Source of the DNA: an uncultured Clostridia bacterium
GTDB lineage: Bacteria; Bacillota; Clostridia; UBA1381
Assembly (NCBI GenBank): GCA_944392335.1
Contig: CALXWJ010000040.1
Location: 1-34,394 of the forward strand
DNA length: 34,394 nucleotides
Direction: 5' to 3'
Shown here: in pieces, positions 7,315 to 16,386 of the stretch
How the letters are laid out: each line of letters starts with the position of its first letter
How positions within the stretch are numbered: the first letter of the stretch is position 1
The notes under the pieces: model-generated
Database searches by the model: none
What the model saw: the letters and a program-made list of their open reading frames with translations, nothing else
What the model was told of the DNA's origin: nothing
Position numbers and translations under genes: made by a program

Positions 7315-9696
7315 ATGAAAAAAGTATTCAAAGTGCTGGAATTTGATAAGATACTTTCGAAGATGTGCAAATATACTGAGTCGGAAGAAGTAATAAATAG
7401 GATCAACAGTATGGATATGCTGACGATAGAAGAGGCGAAAAATGCACAGAAAGAAACAACACAGGCAGTGTCTGCAATGTTAAGGAGAGGAAACCCTCCG
7501 GTAAATTTATCGGTCGATAATATATGCGCCGCGTTAAAAAGAGTTGAGATAGGCGCGATTCTAAATCCCAAGGAACTTTTATCTGTAGCAAGGGTAATGT
7601 ATGTTTCAAGAAGGATGAAAACGTATTTAAATGATGCGGGAGAGGATTTAGATGTAATTTTTGCTTTGGCAGGCAGTTTGTCCGCAAATAAGCCGCTGGA
7701 AGATAAAATCGGCAGTACGGTTTTGTCTGAAACTGAAATTGCGGACGATGCGTCGGCGGCTTTGTCGGCGCTTAGAAGAAAACAGAAGAATCTTAATGCA
7801 AAGATAAAAGATACGCTTAATTCAATGATACATTCAGATCATTATAAAAAATATCTTCAGGATCCGATTGTTACAATGCGTCAGGACAGATATGTAATTC
7901 CCGTGAAGGCAGAATATAAGCAGGAGATAAGCGGAATTGTTCATGATACTTCATCAAGCGGTTCAACGCTTTTTATAGAGCCTATGAGCGTTGTTTCTGC
8001 AAACAACGAAATCAGAGCGCTCCAGAATCAGGAGGAACAGGAAATCCAAAAGATTTTGGCGGAGCTTACGGCTTTGGTGGGAGAATATCAAACCGGGATT
8101 GATACAAATTATAAAATTATTACAGAGCTTGATTTTATATTTTGTAAAGGAAAACTTTCCCTTGACTATAACGGGAATGAACCCGAGCTCAATGATAAAG
8201 GGATCATTGAGTTTGTAAAGGCAAGACATCCGCTGATCGATAAAAATAAAGTTGTTGCAAATGATATATATCTTGGAGATAAATTTGATACTCTTGTTAT
8301 TACCGGCCCGAACACCGGGGGAAAAACCGTTACTTTAAAAACAATAGGTCTTTTTTCGGTTATGGCGGCAGCCGGTTTACATCTGCCCGTTGCCGACTCA
8401 AGCAAGGCGGCAGTATTTTCTAACATATTTGCGGATATTGGCGACGAACAAAGCATTGAACAAAGTCTGTCGACGTTTTCTTCGCATATGGTAAATATTG
8501 TTGATATAGTAAAACAGGTAGACGATAATTCTCTTGCGCTTTTTGATGAATTGGGAGCGGGAACGGATCCTACCGAAGGTGCGGCATTGGCAATTTCTAT
8601 TCTTGAATATTTAAAAGCGTTTAAAACCAAAACCGCGGCAACCACACACTACAGTGAATTAAAACTGTATGCACTCTCAACAAACAGGGTTGAAAATGCA
8701 TCGTGTGAATTTAATGTTGAAACCTTAAATCCTACGTATAAGCTTATGATAGGTGTTCCCGGGAAGTCGAACGCTTTTGCCATTTCAAGAAGACTGGGAC
8801 TTGATGAAGCAATAATAGAAAGAGCAAACGAGCTGTTATCGGATGAAAATGTCAAATTTGAAGATGTTATAACCGATCTTGAAGAAAGCCGTGCAAAGGC
8901 CCGTTCCGAAATGGAATACGCGCAGAGGATGAAACGCGAGATAAAGGATTTGAGAAGTCAGCTTGAAGCAGAGAGAAAGAAATTCAAGGATAATAAAGCA
9001 CGTATTCTTGATGAGGCGAGACATGAGGCAAAAATAATAATCATGGACGCCCGTGAAGAAGCAAATTCCATTATTAAAGACTTGCAGAAAATGCAGGAAA
9101 AAGGTTATGTTAAAAATGCTTCCGAAAGAATAGAAAAGAACAGGGAAAAATTGAAAAACAAAGAGGACAGCATCGATAAGGCTATGGAAAAATCATCAAA
9201 GCCGCGAAAGATATATTACGACGCGCCAAAAAATTTAAGACCGGGAGATGCGGTTAAGATCGTAACAATGAGCGATCAGGAAGCAAGTGTCATAAAAGCC
9301 CCCGATAAAAACGGTATGGTTTTAGTTCAGGCAGGCATAATCAAAATGGAGGTGCATATATCAAATCTCAAGAAAATCGAGGATAAAACAGCAAAGCAGC
9401 TGACGGAAAAATATGCCAAGCCTTCCAAAAACTTTGCGGCAAAATCCTTGGAAGCAACGACCACATGCGATGTAAGAGGCAGAAATCTGGAAGAGGCATT
9501 GATGGAGGTCGAAAAATTCCTTGATGATTGCTATCTTGCCGCAGTTTCTCCGGTTACAATAATACACGGAAAAGGGACAGGTGTTTTAAAAAAGGGTATT
9601 CATGAAATGCTCAGAAAGAATAAATATGTAAAATCATATCGTCTCGGAACTTTCGGAGAGGGCGAGAATGGTGTTACAATAGTTGAATTGAAATAA
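7315..9696 (+). CDS. mutS2: Endonuclease MutS2
   Basis: 793 residues, normal for MutS2. MutS2 acts on branched DNA and stalled ribosomes rather than in mismatch repair. The protein lacks the MutS mismatch-recognition domain and shows, in order, the helical core/clamp region, Walker A GPNTGGKT (331-338), the STFSSHM signature, Walker B DELGAGTDP (411-419), a long charged coiled coil (about 500-630), a KOW-like linker and a C-terminal Smr nuclease domain with CDVRG (718-722) and HGKGTG (751-756). The usual LDLRG of Smr reads CDVRG here, a mild variation. ATG 7315 has CGGAG at 7304-7308; the frame extends upstream to 7177 but overlaps the promoter. It stands alone, divergent from glmS. Confidence 0.95.
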   Translation: MKKVFKVLEFDKILSKMCKYTESEEVINRINSMDMLTIEEAKNAQKETTQAVSAMLRRGNPPVNLSVDNICAALKRVEIGAILNPKELLSVARVMYVSRRMKTYLNDAGEDLDVIFALAGSLSANKPLEDKIGSTVLSETEIADDASAALSALRRKQKNLNAKIKDTLNSMIHSDHYKKYLQDPIVTMRQDRYVIPVKAEYKQEISGIVHDTSSSGSTLFIEPMSVVSANNEIRALQNQEEQEIQKILAELTALVGEYQTGIDTNYKIITELDFIFCKGKLSLDYNGNEPELNDKGIIEFVKARHPLIDKNKVVANDIYLGDKFDTLVITGPNTGGKTVTLKTIGLFSVMAAAGLHLPVADSSKAAVFSNIFADIGDEQSIEQSLSTFSSHMVNIVDIVKQVDDNSLALFDELGAGTDPTEGAALAISILEYLKAFKTKTAATTHYSELKLYALSTNRVENASCEFNVETLNPTYKLMIGVPGKSNAFAISRRLGLDEAIIERANELLSDENVKFEDVITDLEESRAKARSEMEYAQRMKREIKDLRSQLEAERKKFKDNKARILDEARHEAKIIIMDAREEANSIIKDLQKMQEKGYVKNASERIEKNREKLKNKEDSIDKAMEKSSKPRKIYYDAPKNLRPGDAVKIVTMSDQEASVIKAPDKNGMVLVQAGIIKMEVHISNLKKIEDKTAKQLTEKYAKPSKNFAAKSLEATTTCDVRGRNLEEALMEVEKFLDDCYLAAVSPVTIIHGKGTGVLKKGIHEMLRKNKYVKSYRLGTFGEGENGVTIVELK

Positions 9697-9804
9697 ATAC
9701 GGTTTAATATAGGATGAACAGTGACAGATACCTTGTTTTAAAAGTATAAATTTACCGTGTAAATGTTAATATGCCGGAAAAAAATGTAAGAACGGAGTGT
9801 TATT

Positions 9805-10308
9805 ATGGCAAAGAAAAAGGCGATTGTAACAAATGCCATGAGATTGCTGCAGGCGTCTAAAATAGAATTTGAAACCATCGAATATGAGTGTGATGGAGAA
9901 ATAGGGGATAATTTCGGCGAAGAAATATCTAAAAAAACAGGAATACCGCCGGAACGATCCTTCAAAACCCTTGTGGTAAGGGGTGAAAAAAATGGGATCA
10001 TGGTTGTATGTATCCCGGTTGATTGTGAGGTCGATTTAAAAAAACTCGCTTCCTGCTGCAAGGATAAAAAAGTCGAGATGATCCATGTGAAGGAATTGCT
10101 TGGACTTACCGGATATATAAGAGGAGGAGTGTCACCTATCGGTATGAAGAAAAAATATCCGACATATATAGATGAAGCTTGTCTTAATTTTGATAAAATG
10201 GCAGTCAGCGGCGGAATATGCGGGGTAACATTAATGATAAAGCCTCAGGACGTCATAAAGATGTGTGACGCCGTAACCGCAGATATTGTAAAAGATAAAA
10301 ATAATTGA
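9805..10308 (+). CDS. ybaK: Cys-tRNA(Pro) deacylase, YbaK/EbsC family
   Basis: YbaK trans-edits mischarged Cys-tRNA(Pro) in the cytoplasm. The 167 residues cover the single YbaK/aaRS-editing domain: TNAMRLLQASKIEFE at the start, ERSFKTLVVRG around 50-60, whose Lys 54 is the conserved active-site lysine, then GYIRGGVSPIGMKKKYPTYID and SGGICGVTLMI, all typical of the Ybak-type deacylase. ATG 9805 follows CGGAGTG. The stop is 13 bases before the DUF1015 gene, which overlaps birA, so the three form one operon; no functional link among them is evident. No terminator is visible between mutS2 and this gene. Confidence 0.92.
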   Translation: MAKKKAIVTNAMRLLQASKIEFETIEYECDGEIGDNFGEEISKKTGIPPERSFKTLVVRGEKNGIMVVCIPVDCEVDLKKLASCCKDKKVEMIHVKELLGLTGYIRGGVSPIGMKKKYPTYIDEACLNFDKMAVSGGICGVTLMIKPQDVIKMCDAVTADIVKDKNN

Positions 10309-10321
10309 AAGAGGGTATTAT

Positions 10322-11569
10322 ATGAAAGTTTTCAAAAGTGCCGATATACTTATTCCCAAAAATGCTGATCTGAAAAAATGGAGTGTGGTCGCCTGCGACC
10401 AATATACTTCAGAACCGGAATATTGGGAAAAGGTAAAGGAATATGTAGGAAGTGAGCCTTCCTCATTAAATTTGATCTTTCCGGAAATTTATTTGAGCGA
10501 AGGGGAAAAAAGGATAGAAAAAATAAATGAGACAATGAATGAATATCTGAAAAACGATATATTTGAGGAATTTAAAAATTCATTGATTTATGTTGAGAGA
10601 ACCATCGCGAACGGAAAAACAAGAAGAGGTATTGTCGGCTGCATAGATCTGGAAGAATATGATTTTAACAAAGGTTCCGTATCGGCTGTACGGGCAACGG
10701 AAGGAACTGTTTTGGAGCGTATTCCTCCGAGAGTGAAAATAAGAGAAAATGCTTCTTTGGAGCTTCCGCATATTATGATCCTGATAGATGACGAAGATAA
10801 AAAGATAATTGAGGTGTTGGCACAAAAGAAACAGGATCTAAAAAAATTGTATGATTTTGATCTGATGGCCGGCAGCGGACACTTATCAGGATATTTACTG
10901 GAAAACGCGGAGTGTGAAAAGGTTTTTGCCGGTATGGATATGCTTTGGGAAGAATTTGACTCAAAGTATAATATTAAAGGCGCGGCAAAGCTGATTTTCG
11001 CGGTCGGGGACGGTAATCATTCCCTTGCCACCGCAAAAACCTGTTGGGAGAGAGTAAAGAAAGATTTATCGGAATCGGAAAGGAAAAATCATCCTGCAAG
11101 ATATTCTCTTTGTGAGATCGTTAATCTTCATGACGAATCTTTGGAATTTGAACCGATACATAGAGTTGTATTTAATGTTGATTGTGAAAAACTGCTGAAA
11201 GAAATGCATGAATATTATAATATTTCCGACAAGGAAAACGGAGGTCAGCATATAAAATACGTTACCGAAAACACTCAGGGGGATATATATATAACAGATC
11301 CATCAAGCGAGCTTACTGTTGGTACGCTGCAAAACTTTCTGGATGAATATATCAATAAGCATGGCGGAGAAGTCGATTATATACACGGAGATGATGTAGT
11401 ATATAAATTAGGGACACAAAAAAATAACATTGGTTTTATACTTCCCGCAATGAGCAAAAATGAATTATTCAAAACGGTAATAATTGACGGGGCTCTGCCG
11501 AGAAAAACATTTTCAATGGGAGAGGCACGGGATAAAAGATTTTATCTTGAGGCAAAAAGAATAAAATGA
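10322..11569 (+). CDS. DUF1015 family protein
   Basis: 415 residues matching the DUF1015 family along their length: KSADILIPKNADLKKWSVVACDQY is cut here to its key parts DILIP and ACDQYTSEPEYW, then AGSGHLSGYLLEN near 182 and the hallmark GDGNHSLATAK near 230. The family is widespread in anaerobes, often near serine or amino-acid metabolism genes, but its activity is not known to me; the GDGNH motif suggests a nucleotide or metal site. No membrane segment or signal peptide is seen. It has GAGGG before ATG 10322 and its stop overlaps the birA start (ATGA), so translation of birA is probably coupled to it. Confidence 0.85.
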   Translation: MKVFKSADILIPKNADLKKWSVVACDQYTSEPEYWEKVKEYVGSEPSSLNLIFPEIYLSEGEKRIEKINETMNEYLKNDIFEEFKNSLIYVERTIANGKTRRGIVGCIDLEEYDFNKGSVSAVRATEGTVLERIPPRVKIRENASLELPHIMILIDDEDKKIIEVLAQKKQDLKKLYDFDLMAGSGHLSGYLLENAECEKVFAGMDMLWEEFDSKYNIKGAAKLIFAVGDGNHSLATAKTCWERVKKDLSESERKNHPARYSLCEIVNLHDESLEFEPIHRVVFNVDCEKLLKEMHEYYNISDKENGGQHIKYVTENTQGDIYITDPSSELTVGTLQNFLDEYINKHGGEVDYIHGDDVVYKLGTQKNNIGFILPAMSKNELFKTVIIDGALPRKTFSMGEARDKRFYLEAKRIK

Positions 11570-12534
11570 TGAAGAATCAAATATTGGATATTTTAAAAAA
11601 CAAAAATGATTTTATTTCCGGTGAAGAATTAAGCGATATACTGGGTATATCACGTGCCGCGGTATGGAAACACATAAATAATTTAAAAAGGGACGGATAT
11701 GTTGTAACCGCGGTAACAAACAAAGGATACAGACTGGAGGATTCCGATGTTCTATCGGCTGAGGAAATAAAAAAACTATTAAAAACAAAGCTGATAGGAC
11801 AAAATATTGTCTGCGTTGAAAAAACCGATTCAACAAATAATCTTGCAAAACAAATGAGCAATGAATGTGACGGAACGGTTTTTTTGGCTGAAATTCAGAC
11901 AAGGGGCAGGGGAAGAAGAGGGAAAACGTGGAAATCCGCCGATAAAAACGGTTTATGGATGAGCATAATGGTAAAACCGGATATCGACCCTCAAAAAGTT
12001 CCGTGCCTTACATTGATTGCCGGGCTTGCGGTTCAAAAAGCGTTAAGTGAAATATGTAAAGAGAAATTTCAAATCAAATGGCCCAATGATTTAGTCCTCA
12101 ATAAAAAAAAGGTGTGCGGAATACTCAGTGAAATGTCATGTGAGATCGATAGGCTGGAATATGCGATTTGCGGCATTGGGGTAAATCTCAATATTGAACA
12201 TTTTGATGAGGAACTGCAAAATATTGCAACTTCGGTCTTTATTGAAACGGGAAAGAGGATAAAACGAAAATATGCTGCCGCTGCTATTTTGGAGCAATTT
12301 GAAAAATTGTATTTCAGGTTTATCAACGGCGGTATAGAAAGTATGATCGACGAATATAAAGAGGTATGTGTAACCTTGGGTAAGGATGTTGTGATAATAA
12401 GACAGGGAAAAGAACAAAGGGCAAAAGCGGTGGATCTGACATCATCGGGAGAGCTTGTGGTTGACGCGGATAATAAAAGGACTGTTATCTCGTCGGGAGA
12501 AGTATCGGTGAGAGGATTATTCGGATATGCATAA
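11566..12534 (+). CDS. birA: Bifunctional biotin--[acetyl-CoA-carboxylase] ligase / biotin operon repressor
   Basis: 322 residues. Residues 1-60 form the helix-turn-helix that makes this the class II, regulatory type (SGEELSDILGISRAAVWKHI). The ligase part has TDSTNNLAKQ (88-97), the biotinoyl-AMP loop GRGRRGKTW (114-122), KWPND (171-175) with the catalytic lysine, and a short SH3-like C-terminal domain (DLTSSGELVVDADNKRTVISSGEVSVR cut to GELVV and SSGEVS). It attaches biotin to carboxyl carrier proteins and, as holo-BirA, represses biotin genes, none of which is in this window. Start is ATG 11566 or the next codon, ATG 11569; the frame overlaps the DUF1015 stop by 4 bases. Confidence 0.95.
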   Translation: MMKNQILDILKNKNDFISGEELSDILGISRAAVWKHINNLKRDGYVVTAVTNKGYRLEDSDVLSAEEIKKLLKTKLIGQNIVCVEKTDSTNNLAKQMSNECDGTVFLAEIQTRGRGRRGKTWKSADKNGLWMSIMVKPDIDPQKVPCLTLIAGLAVQKALSEICKEKFQIKWPNDLVLNKKKVCGILSEMSCEIDRLEYAICGIGVNLNIEHFDEELQNIATSVFIETGKRIKRKYAAAAILEQFEKLYFRFINGGIESMIDEYKEVCVTLGKDVVIIRQGKEQRAKAVDLTSSGELVVDADNKRTVISSGEVSVRGLFGYA

Positions 12535-12561
12535 AGAATGTTTATTGTAAAGGATCGATTC

Positions 12562-12579
12562 ATTAAATAAAGGCTTATC
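12562..12579 (-). repeat. Possible inverted end fragment of the dispersed repeat
   Basis: ATTAAATAAAGGCTTATC matches the reverse complement of the 3' end of copy C at 17 of 18 positions. Too short to be sure; the bases after it do not continue the match. Confidence 0.3.
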
Positions 12580-12642
12580 AGAATTATACAGTATGCGGAT
12601 AATTTAATAATGTTTGCATTAAATATGAATAATTTGTAAAAA

Positions 12643-12669
12643 TTAGCACTCTATTCAAAAGAGTGCTAA
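12643..12669. promoter_or_regulatory. CIRCE operator (HrcA binding site) upstream of htpG
   Basis: TTAGCACTC (12643-12651), a 9-base spacer and GAGTGCTAA (12661-12669) match the CIRCE consensus exactly. HrcA binds this site and represses chaperone genes until heat shock. It lies 7 bases before the -35 box of the strong htpG promoter, and directly after a weaker upstream one (TTGCAT at 12614-12619, TAAAAA at 12637-12642). The dyad extends to 14 bp with flanking A and T, so the transcript could also act as the birA terminator. Confidence 0.9.
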
Positions 12670-12676
12670 TTTTGTA

Positions 12677-12705
12677 TTGACAAAAACGCAATAAAGTATT
12701 AAAAT
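12677..12705 (+). promoter_or_regulatory. htpG: htpG promoter (sigma-A type)
   Basis: -35 TTGACA (12677-12682), 17-base spacer, -10 TAAAAT (12700-12705), near consensus and close to the CIRCE site. Confidence 0.8.
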
Positions 12706-12765
12706 GAGTAATGTTAGAATTTTATTAACGATTCTATAATTTTATTTAAAACAGGAGTGATAAAA

Positions 12766-14634
12766 ATGGCGAAAGGCAATATTTCGGTAAATTCCGAAAA
12801 TATTTTCCCTATTATAAAGAAGTGGTTGTACTCGGATAAGGATATATTTTTGAGGGAATTGGTATCAAACGGATGCGATGCAATTACAAAACTTAAAAAG
12901 CTGTCCAATATAGGAGAAGCAACGATAGGTGAGGATGAAAAGCTTAAAGTTGAAGTCATTGTGGATAAAGAAGCAAAAACTCTTACGGTTTCGGATAACG
13001 GAATAGGAATGACGGCAGAAGAGATCGACAAGTATATTAATCAGATCGCATTCTCCGGTGTATCGGATTTTTTGGAAAAATATAAAGAAGAAGACGCCAA
13101 AGACGGAGGCGGGATTATAGGCCATTTCGGATTGGGATTTTATTCCGCGTTCATGCCGGCGGCAAGTGTTCAAATCGATTCTCTTTCTTATAAGGAAGGT
13201 GCAAAGCCGGCAAGATGGTTTTGTGACGGAGGAATGGAATACGAATTGACAGAAGGCACAAGAGAAACAAGAGGTACTGATATTACGCTGTTCATTGCAG
13301 AGGACAGCAAGGAATTTTTAGAGGAGTATACCGTAAGACAGGTACTTAATAAGTATTGCGCGTTTCTTCCGGTCGAGATATATCTGACTGTGGTCAAGCC
13401 TAAAGAGGAGGATCAGGAAGACAAAGACGCGCAAGGTGAAGAAAAGAAACCGGCGGAAGAACCAAAGCCGATAAATGACACGACTCCGTTGTGGATGAAG
13501 TCTCCGAAGGATTGCACCGATGAAGAATATAAAAATTTTTATACCAAGGTATTTATGGACTTCAATGAACCGTTGTTCTGGATACATCTGAATGTTGATT
13601 TTCCATTTAACTTAAAAGGTATATTGTATTTCCCGAAATTAAATCATGAATTTGCAACCAATGAGGGACAGATAAAGCTGTATAACAATCAGGTTTTTGT
13701 AGCTGACAACGTAAAGGAAGTAATACCTGAATTTTTGATGCTGTTAAAGGGTACGATAGACTGTCCGGATCTGCCTTTGAATGTTTCGAGAAGTTTTCTG
13801 CAAAATGACGGATATGTAAAGAAAATATCCGCGCATATTACAAAGAAGGTCGCGGACAAACTTTGTGACCTGTTCAAAAATGAAAGAGAAAAGTTTAACC
13901 TTTATTGGGACGATATAAACATGTTTATCAAATACGGCTGTATCAGAGATGAAAAGTTTTATGATAAGGTCAAGGATATTATGATCTATAAAGACCTTGA
14001 CGGCAATTTTATAACATTAAAGGATTATATCGGTGATAAAGAGGATAAAACCGTTTACTATGTATCGGATGTCAATCAGCAGGCGCAGTATATTAAGATG
14101 TTCAAAGAGCAGGGGCAAAATGCCGTTATTATGCCAACATTGATCGATACCCATTATATGTCGTTTATAGAAGGAAAAGAGAATGGCGTCAAATTTATGA
14201 GGATTGACTCGGATGTGTCGCAGAGCTTGACGGATGACAGTTCAAAGCCTGATGAAGAAAATAAAGAATTGTGCGAGCTGTTTAAGAAGAATCTGAATAA
14301 AGATGATTTAAAAATCGAGGTAAAGGCATTAAAAGACAGTGATATTCCCGCCATTATGACCTTGAGCGAGCAATCGAGAAGGATGCAGGAAATATATAGA
14401 TCATACGGTCAGCAATTTGCGGGAATGAGCAGTATGTTCCACGATGAATATACACTTGTATTAAACTCAAACAATTCTTTGATTAAAAAGGTAAGTTCAA
14501 TGCGGGAGGATACTCAAAAAATGGTATGCGAGCATGTTTACGATCTGGCAATGCTTTGCAATAAGCCGTTGGATGCCGATGCAATGACAAAATTTGTAGA
14601 AAGAAGCAATAAGCTTTTGGAAAAGATAATTTAA
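12766..14634 (+). CDS. htpG: Molecular chaperone HtpG (Hsp90)
   Basis: ATP-dependent cytosolic chaperone, 622 residues, full length for bacterial Hsp90. The N-terminal GHKL ATPase domain shows LRELVSNGCDAITK, DNGIGMT and GHFGLGFYSAFMPA. The middle domain begins around residue 240 after a charged linker rich in Glu and Lys, with FNLKGILYFP, VFVADNVKEVIPEFL and LPLNVSRSFLQND. The C-terminal dimerisation domain follows, without a eukaryotic MEEVD tail. Start ATG 12766 has AGGAG at 12753-12757; a GTG in frame at 12757 lies inside that site. The gene stands alone behind a perfect CIRCE element, so HrcA control is expected, unlike Bacillus subtilis htpG, which is not in the HrcA regulon. Confidence 0.97.
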   Translation: MAKGNISVNSENIFPIIKKWLYSDKDIFLRELVSNGCDAITKLKKLSNIGEATIGEDEKLKVEVIVDKEAKTLTVSDNGIGMTAEEIDKYINQIAFSGVSDFLEKYKEEDAKDGGGIIGHFGLGFYSAFMPAASVQIDSLSYKEGAKPARWFCDGGMEYELTEGTRETRGTDITLFIAEDSKEFLEEYTVRQVLNKYCAFLPVEIYLTVVKPKEEDQEDKDAQGEEKKPAEEPKPINDTTPLWMKSPKDCTDEEYKNFYTKVFMDFNEPLFWIHLNVDFPFNLKGILYFPKLNHEFATNEGQIKLYNNQVFVADNVKEVIPEFLMLLKGTIDCPDLPLNVSRSFLQNDGYVKKISAHITKKVADKLCDLFKNEREKFNLYWDDINMFIKYGCIRDEKFYDKVKDIMIYKDLDGNFITLKDYIGDKEDKTVYYVSDVNQQAQYIKMFKEQGQNAVIMPTLIDTHYMSFIEGKENGVKFMRIDSDVSQSLTDDSSKPDEENKELCELFKKNLNKDDLKIEVKALKDSDIPAIMTLSEQSRRMQEIYRSYGQQFAGMSSMFHDEYTLVLNSNNSLIKKVSSMREDTQKMVCEHVYDLAMLCNKPLDADAMTKFVERSNKLLEKII

Positions 14635-14716
14635 TTTATAGAATGATAAGCCGATGTTATTATAAATAAAATTTAAAAACTAAATGCCGCAAAGGTCGGC
14701 AAAACGGAGGATAAAA

Positions 14717-15547
14717 ATGGAAGTAAGAAATGCGTCAAACGCAAAAGATGTAAAACATTACACAACAGAAAGATTAAGAGAGGAATTTCTGATTCAGGAT
14801 TTGTTTACAAAAGACAATCTTAAAATGGTATACAGTCATATTGACAGGATCATTACAGCCGGAGCAATGCCTGTTGAAAAAGAGCTGAAGCTGGAAGCCG
14901 GTAAAGAGCTTGCAGCAGAGTATTTTCTTGAAAGAAGAGAAATGGGCTGTATAAATATCGGCGGCGAGGGTGTTATCACAATTGATGGTGTGGAATATAA
15001 CATGAATCCGAGAGACGGTATATATATCGGCAGAGGAAACAAAGATATAACATTTAAAAGCGTTGATAAACAGCATCCTGCAAAATTTTATATAAGTTCA
15101 TGTCCGGCTCATAAAGAATACCCGACCGTAAAAATCGACATAACAAAGGCAAAGAAGGTCCCCTGCGGTGAGGGAAAGGATGCAAACAAGAGAGTTATAA
15201 ATCAATATATCCACCCGGAAGTAATGCAAAGCTGTCAGCTTGCAATGGGCCTTACACAGCTTTCGGAAGGCTCAGTATGGAACACCATGCCTTGTCACAC
15301 ACATGACAGACGTATGGAGGTATATTTATACTTAGATATGGATGACGACAGTGTCGTTTTCCATATGATGGGAGAACCGCGGGAAACCAGACATATTGTT
15401 ATGCACAATGAAGAGGCAGTAATCAGTCCGAGCTGGTCGATCCACAGCGGGGTCGGTACAAGAGCATACTCGTTTATATGGGCTATGTGCGGAGAAAACC
15501 AGGAATTTGATGATATGGATCATGTTAAAACATCTGATTTAATGTGA
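14717..15547 (+). CDS. kduI: 5-dehydro-4-deoxy-D-glucuronate isomerase
   Basis: KduI converts 5-keto-4-deoxyuronate, the product of pectin or glycosaminoglycan lyases, to 3-deoxy-D-glycero-2,5-hexodiulosonate. The 276 residues match the family in full. The metal site is complete: His 194 and His 196 in CHTHDRRMEVY, Glu 201, and His 243 in SWSIHSGVG. ATG 14717 follows GGAGG at 14706-14710; a longer frame to 14684 has no ribosome site. A small hairpin (TGCCG/CGGCA, 14685-14701) lies just before the ribosome site. The next gene, 15 bases on, is an unrecognised discoidin-like protein. No kduD, kdgK or uronate lyase is beside it, so the rest of the pathway must be elsewhere. Confidence 0.96.
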   Translation: MEVRNASNAKDVKHYTTERLREEFLIQDLFTKDNLKMVYSHIDRIITAGAMPVEKELKLEAGKELAAEYFLERREMGCINIGGEGVITIDGVEYNMNPRDGIYIGRGNKDITFKSVDKQHPAKFYISSCPAHKEYPTVKIDITKAKKVPCGEGKDANKRVINQYIHPEVMQSCQLAMGLTQLSEGSVWNTMPCHTHDRRMEVYLYLDMDDDSVVFHMMGEPRETRHIVMHNEEAVISPSWSIHSGVGTRAYSFIWAMCGENQEFDDMDHVKTSDLM

Positions 15548-15562
15548 TTTGGGAGAGAAGAT

Positions 15563-16354
15563 ATGCTATTGTTTGAAATTAAAGACAAAAACGATAATAT
15601 TTTGTTTTCCCAAAGCGGAAAAAATATTACCGCAAACTATAATAAAGCCTATTGTGACGGAGATAAAATTGTTGTTACTCTTACCGATTGTGAGTTCATA
15701 AAAATTAAATTGGATGAGAGCCTTGCAGAGTCGATAGTATATGTTCCGGGCAGGGTTTTTGAGTTTCTGATCCCGTTCGGCGAAAAAAGAGTTGCATACA
15801 AAGAGGATGCATGGACAAAAGAATACAATATCATCATTGTTGCAGAGGCAAAAGAAGAGGAAATATATTCATACAGAAACATCGCTCTAAACAGCAGTGC
15901 GAAAAGATATGAAGAAAGATATTTCCCTTATGCAAAAGCAAATCATGTAACACGTGACGAAGCATGGTTTGAGGAAAGAAATTCAATTGACGGATGCATC
16001 AATCAAGACGGTCACGGTATGTATCCTTATCAGTCCTATGCCGGCGGCGCGAGAGAAGATATTGAGTATTATCTGTATTTCGGGAAAAAAGCTGAAATTG
16101 ATAAAATAATATTTTATTTAAGAGCGGATTTTAAAGATGATCACGATACATACTGGAAATCATTTACCGTTGAATTGTCCGACGGTACAAGAATACCGGT
16201 GAATTTTGTAAAAAGCAACAAAGGACAGTCATTGATACTGGACAGGAAGTACATAACGGACAGTATTCATTTAACCGATTTCAAACAGGCGTCAAATCCG
16301 CTGTCATGGGCGGCATTGAGTCAGATTGAAGTTTACGGGAAACTTTTAAAATAA
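15563..16354 (+). CDS. Unrecognised protein with a discoidin (F5/8 type C)-like C-terminal half
   Basis: 263 residues, no signal peptide or membrane segment, so probably cytoplasmic. I do not recognise it as a named family. The first 110 residues look like a beta-rich domain. From about 112 (RNIALNSSAKRYEERYFPYA) the sequence resembles galactose-binding-like folds: SIDGCINQDGHG, EYYLYFGKKAEIDKIIFYLRA, WKSFTVELSDGT and a closing LSQIEVYGKL, a pattern typical of F5/8 type C modules. It follows kduI by 15 bases with GGGAGAG before ATG 15563, so it is likely co-transcribed and may bind or act on a uronate or oligosaccharide. A catalytic role is neither shown nor excluded. Confidence 0.7.
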   Translation: MLLFEIKDKNDNILFSQSGKNITANYNKAYCDGDKIVVTLTDCEFIKIKLDESLAESIVYVPGRVFEFLIPFGEKRVAYKEDAWTKEYNIIIVAEAKEEEIYSYRNIALNSSAKRYEERYFPYAKANHVTRDEAWFEERNSIDGCINQDGHGMYPYQSYAGGAREDIEYYLYFGKKAEIDKIIFYLRADFKDDHDTYWKSFTVELSDGTRIPVNFVKSNKGQSLILDRKYITDSIHLTDFKQASNPLSWAALSQIEVYGKLLK

Positions 16355-16386
16355 TAAAGAGTGTAAAATAAAGTGAGGAAGAATAA

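Noticed and set aside
8166..8645. 159-codon open frame antisense to mutS2
   Set aside because: It lies wholly inside a well-supported gene, has no ribosome site and resembles no protein I know.
12639..12673. The hairpin before htpG as a simple birA terminator
   Set aside because: Its arms and 9-base spacer are an exact CIRCE operator in the right place for a chaperone gene; termination may be a side role only.
14640..14670. Similarity of GATAAGCC and following bases after htpG to the 3' end of the dispersed repeat
   Set aside because: Only about eight bases agree in a row; not beyond chance in AT-rich DNA.
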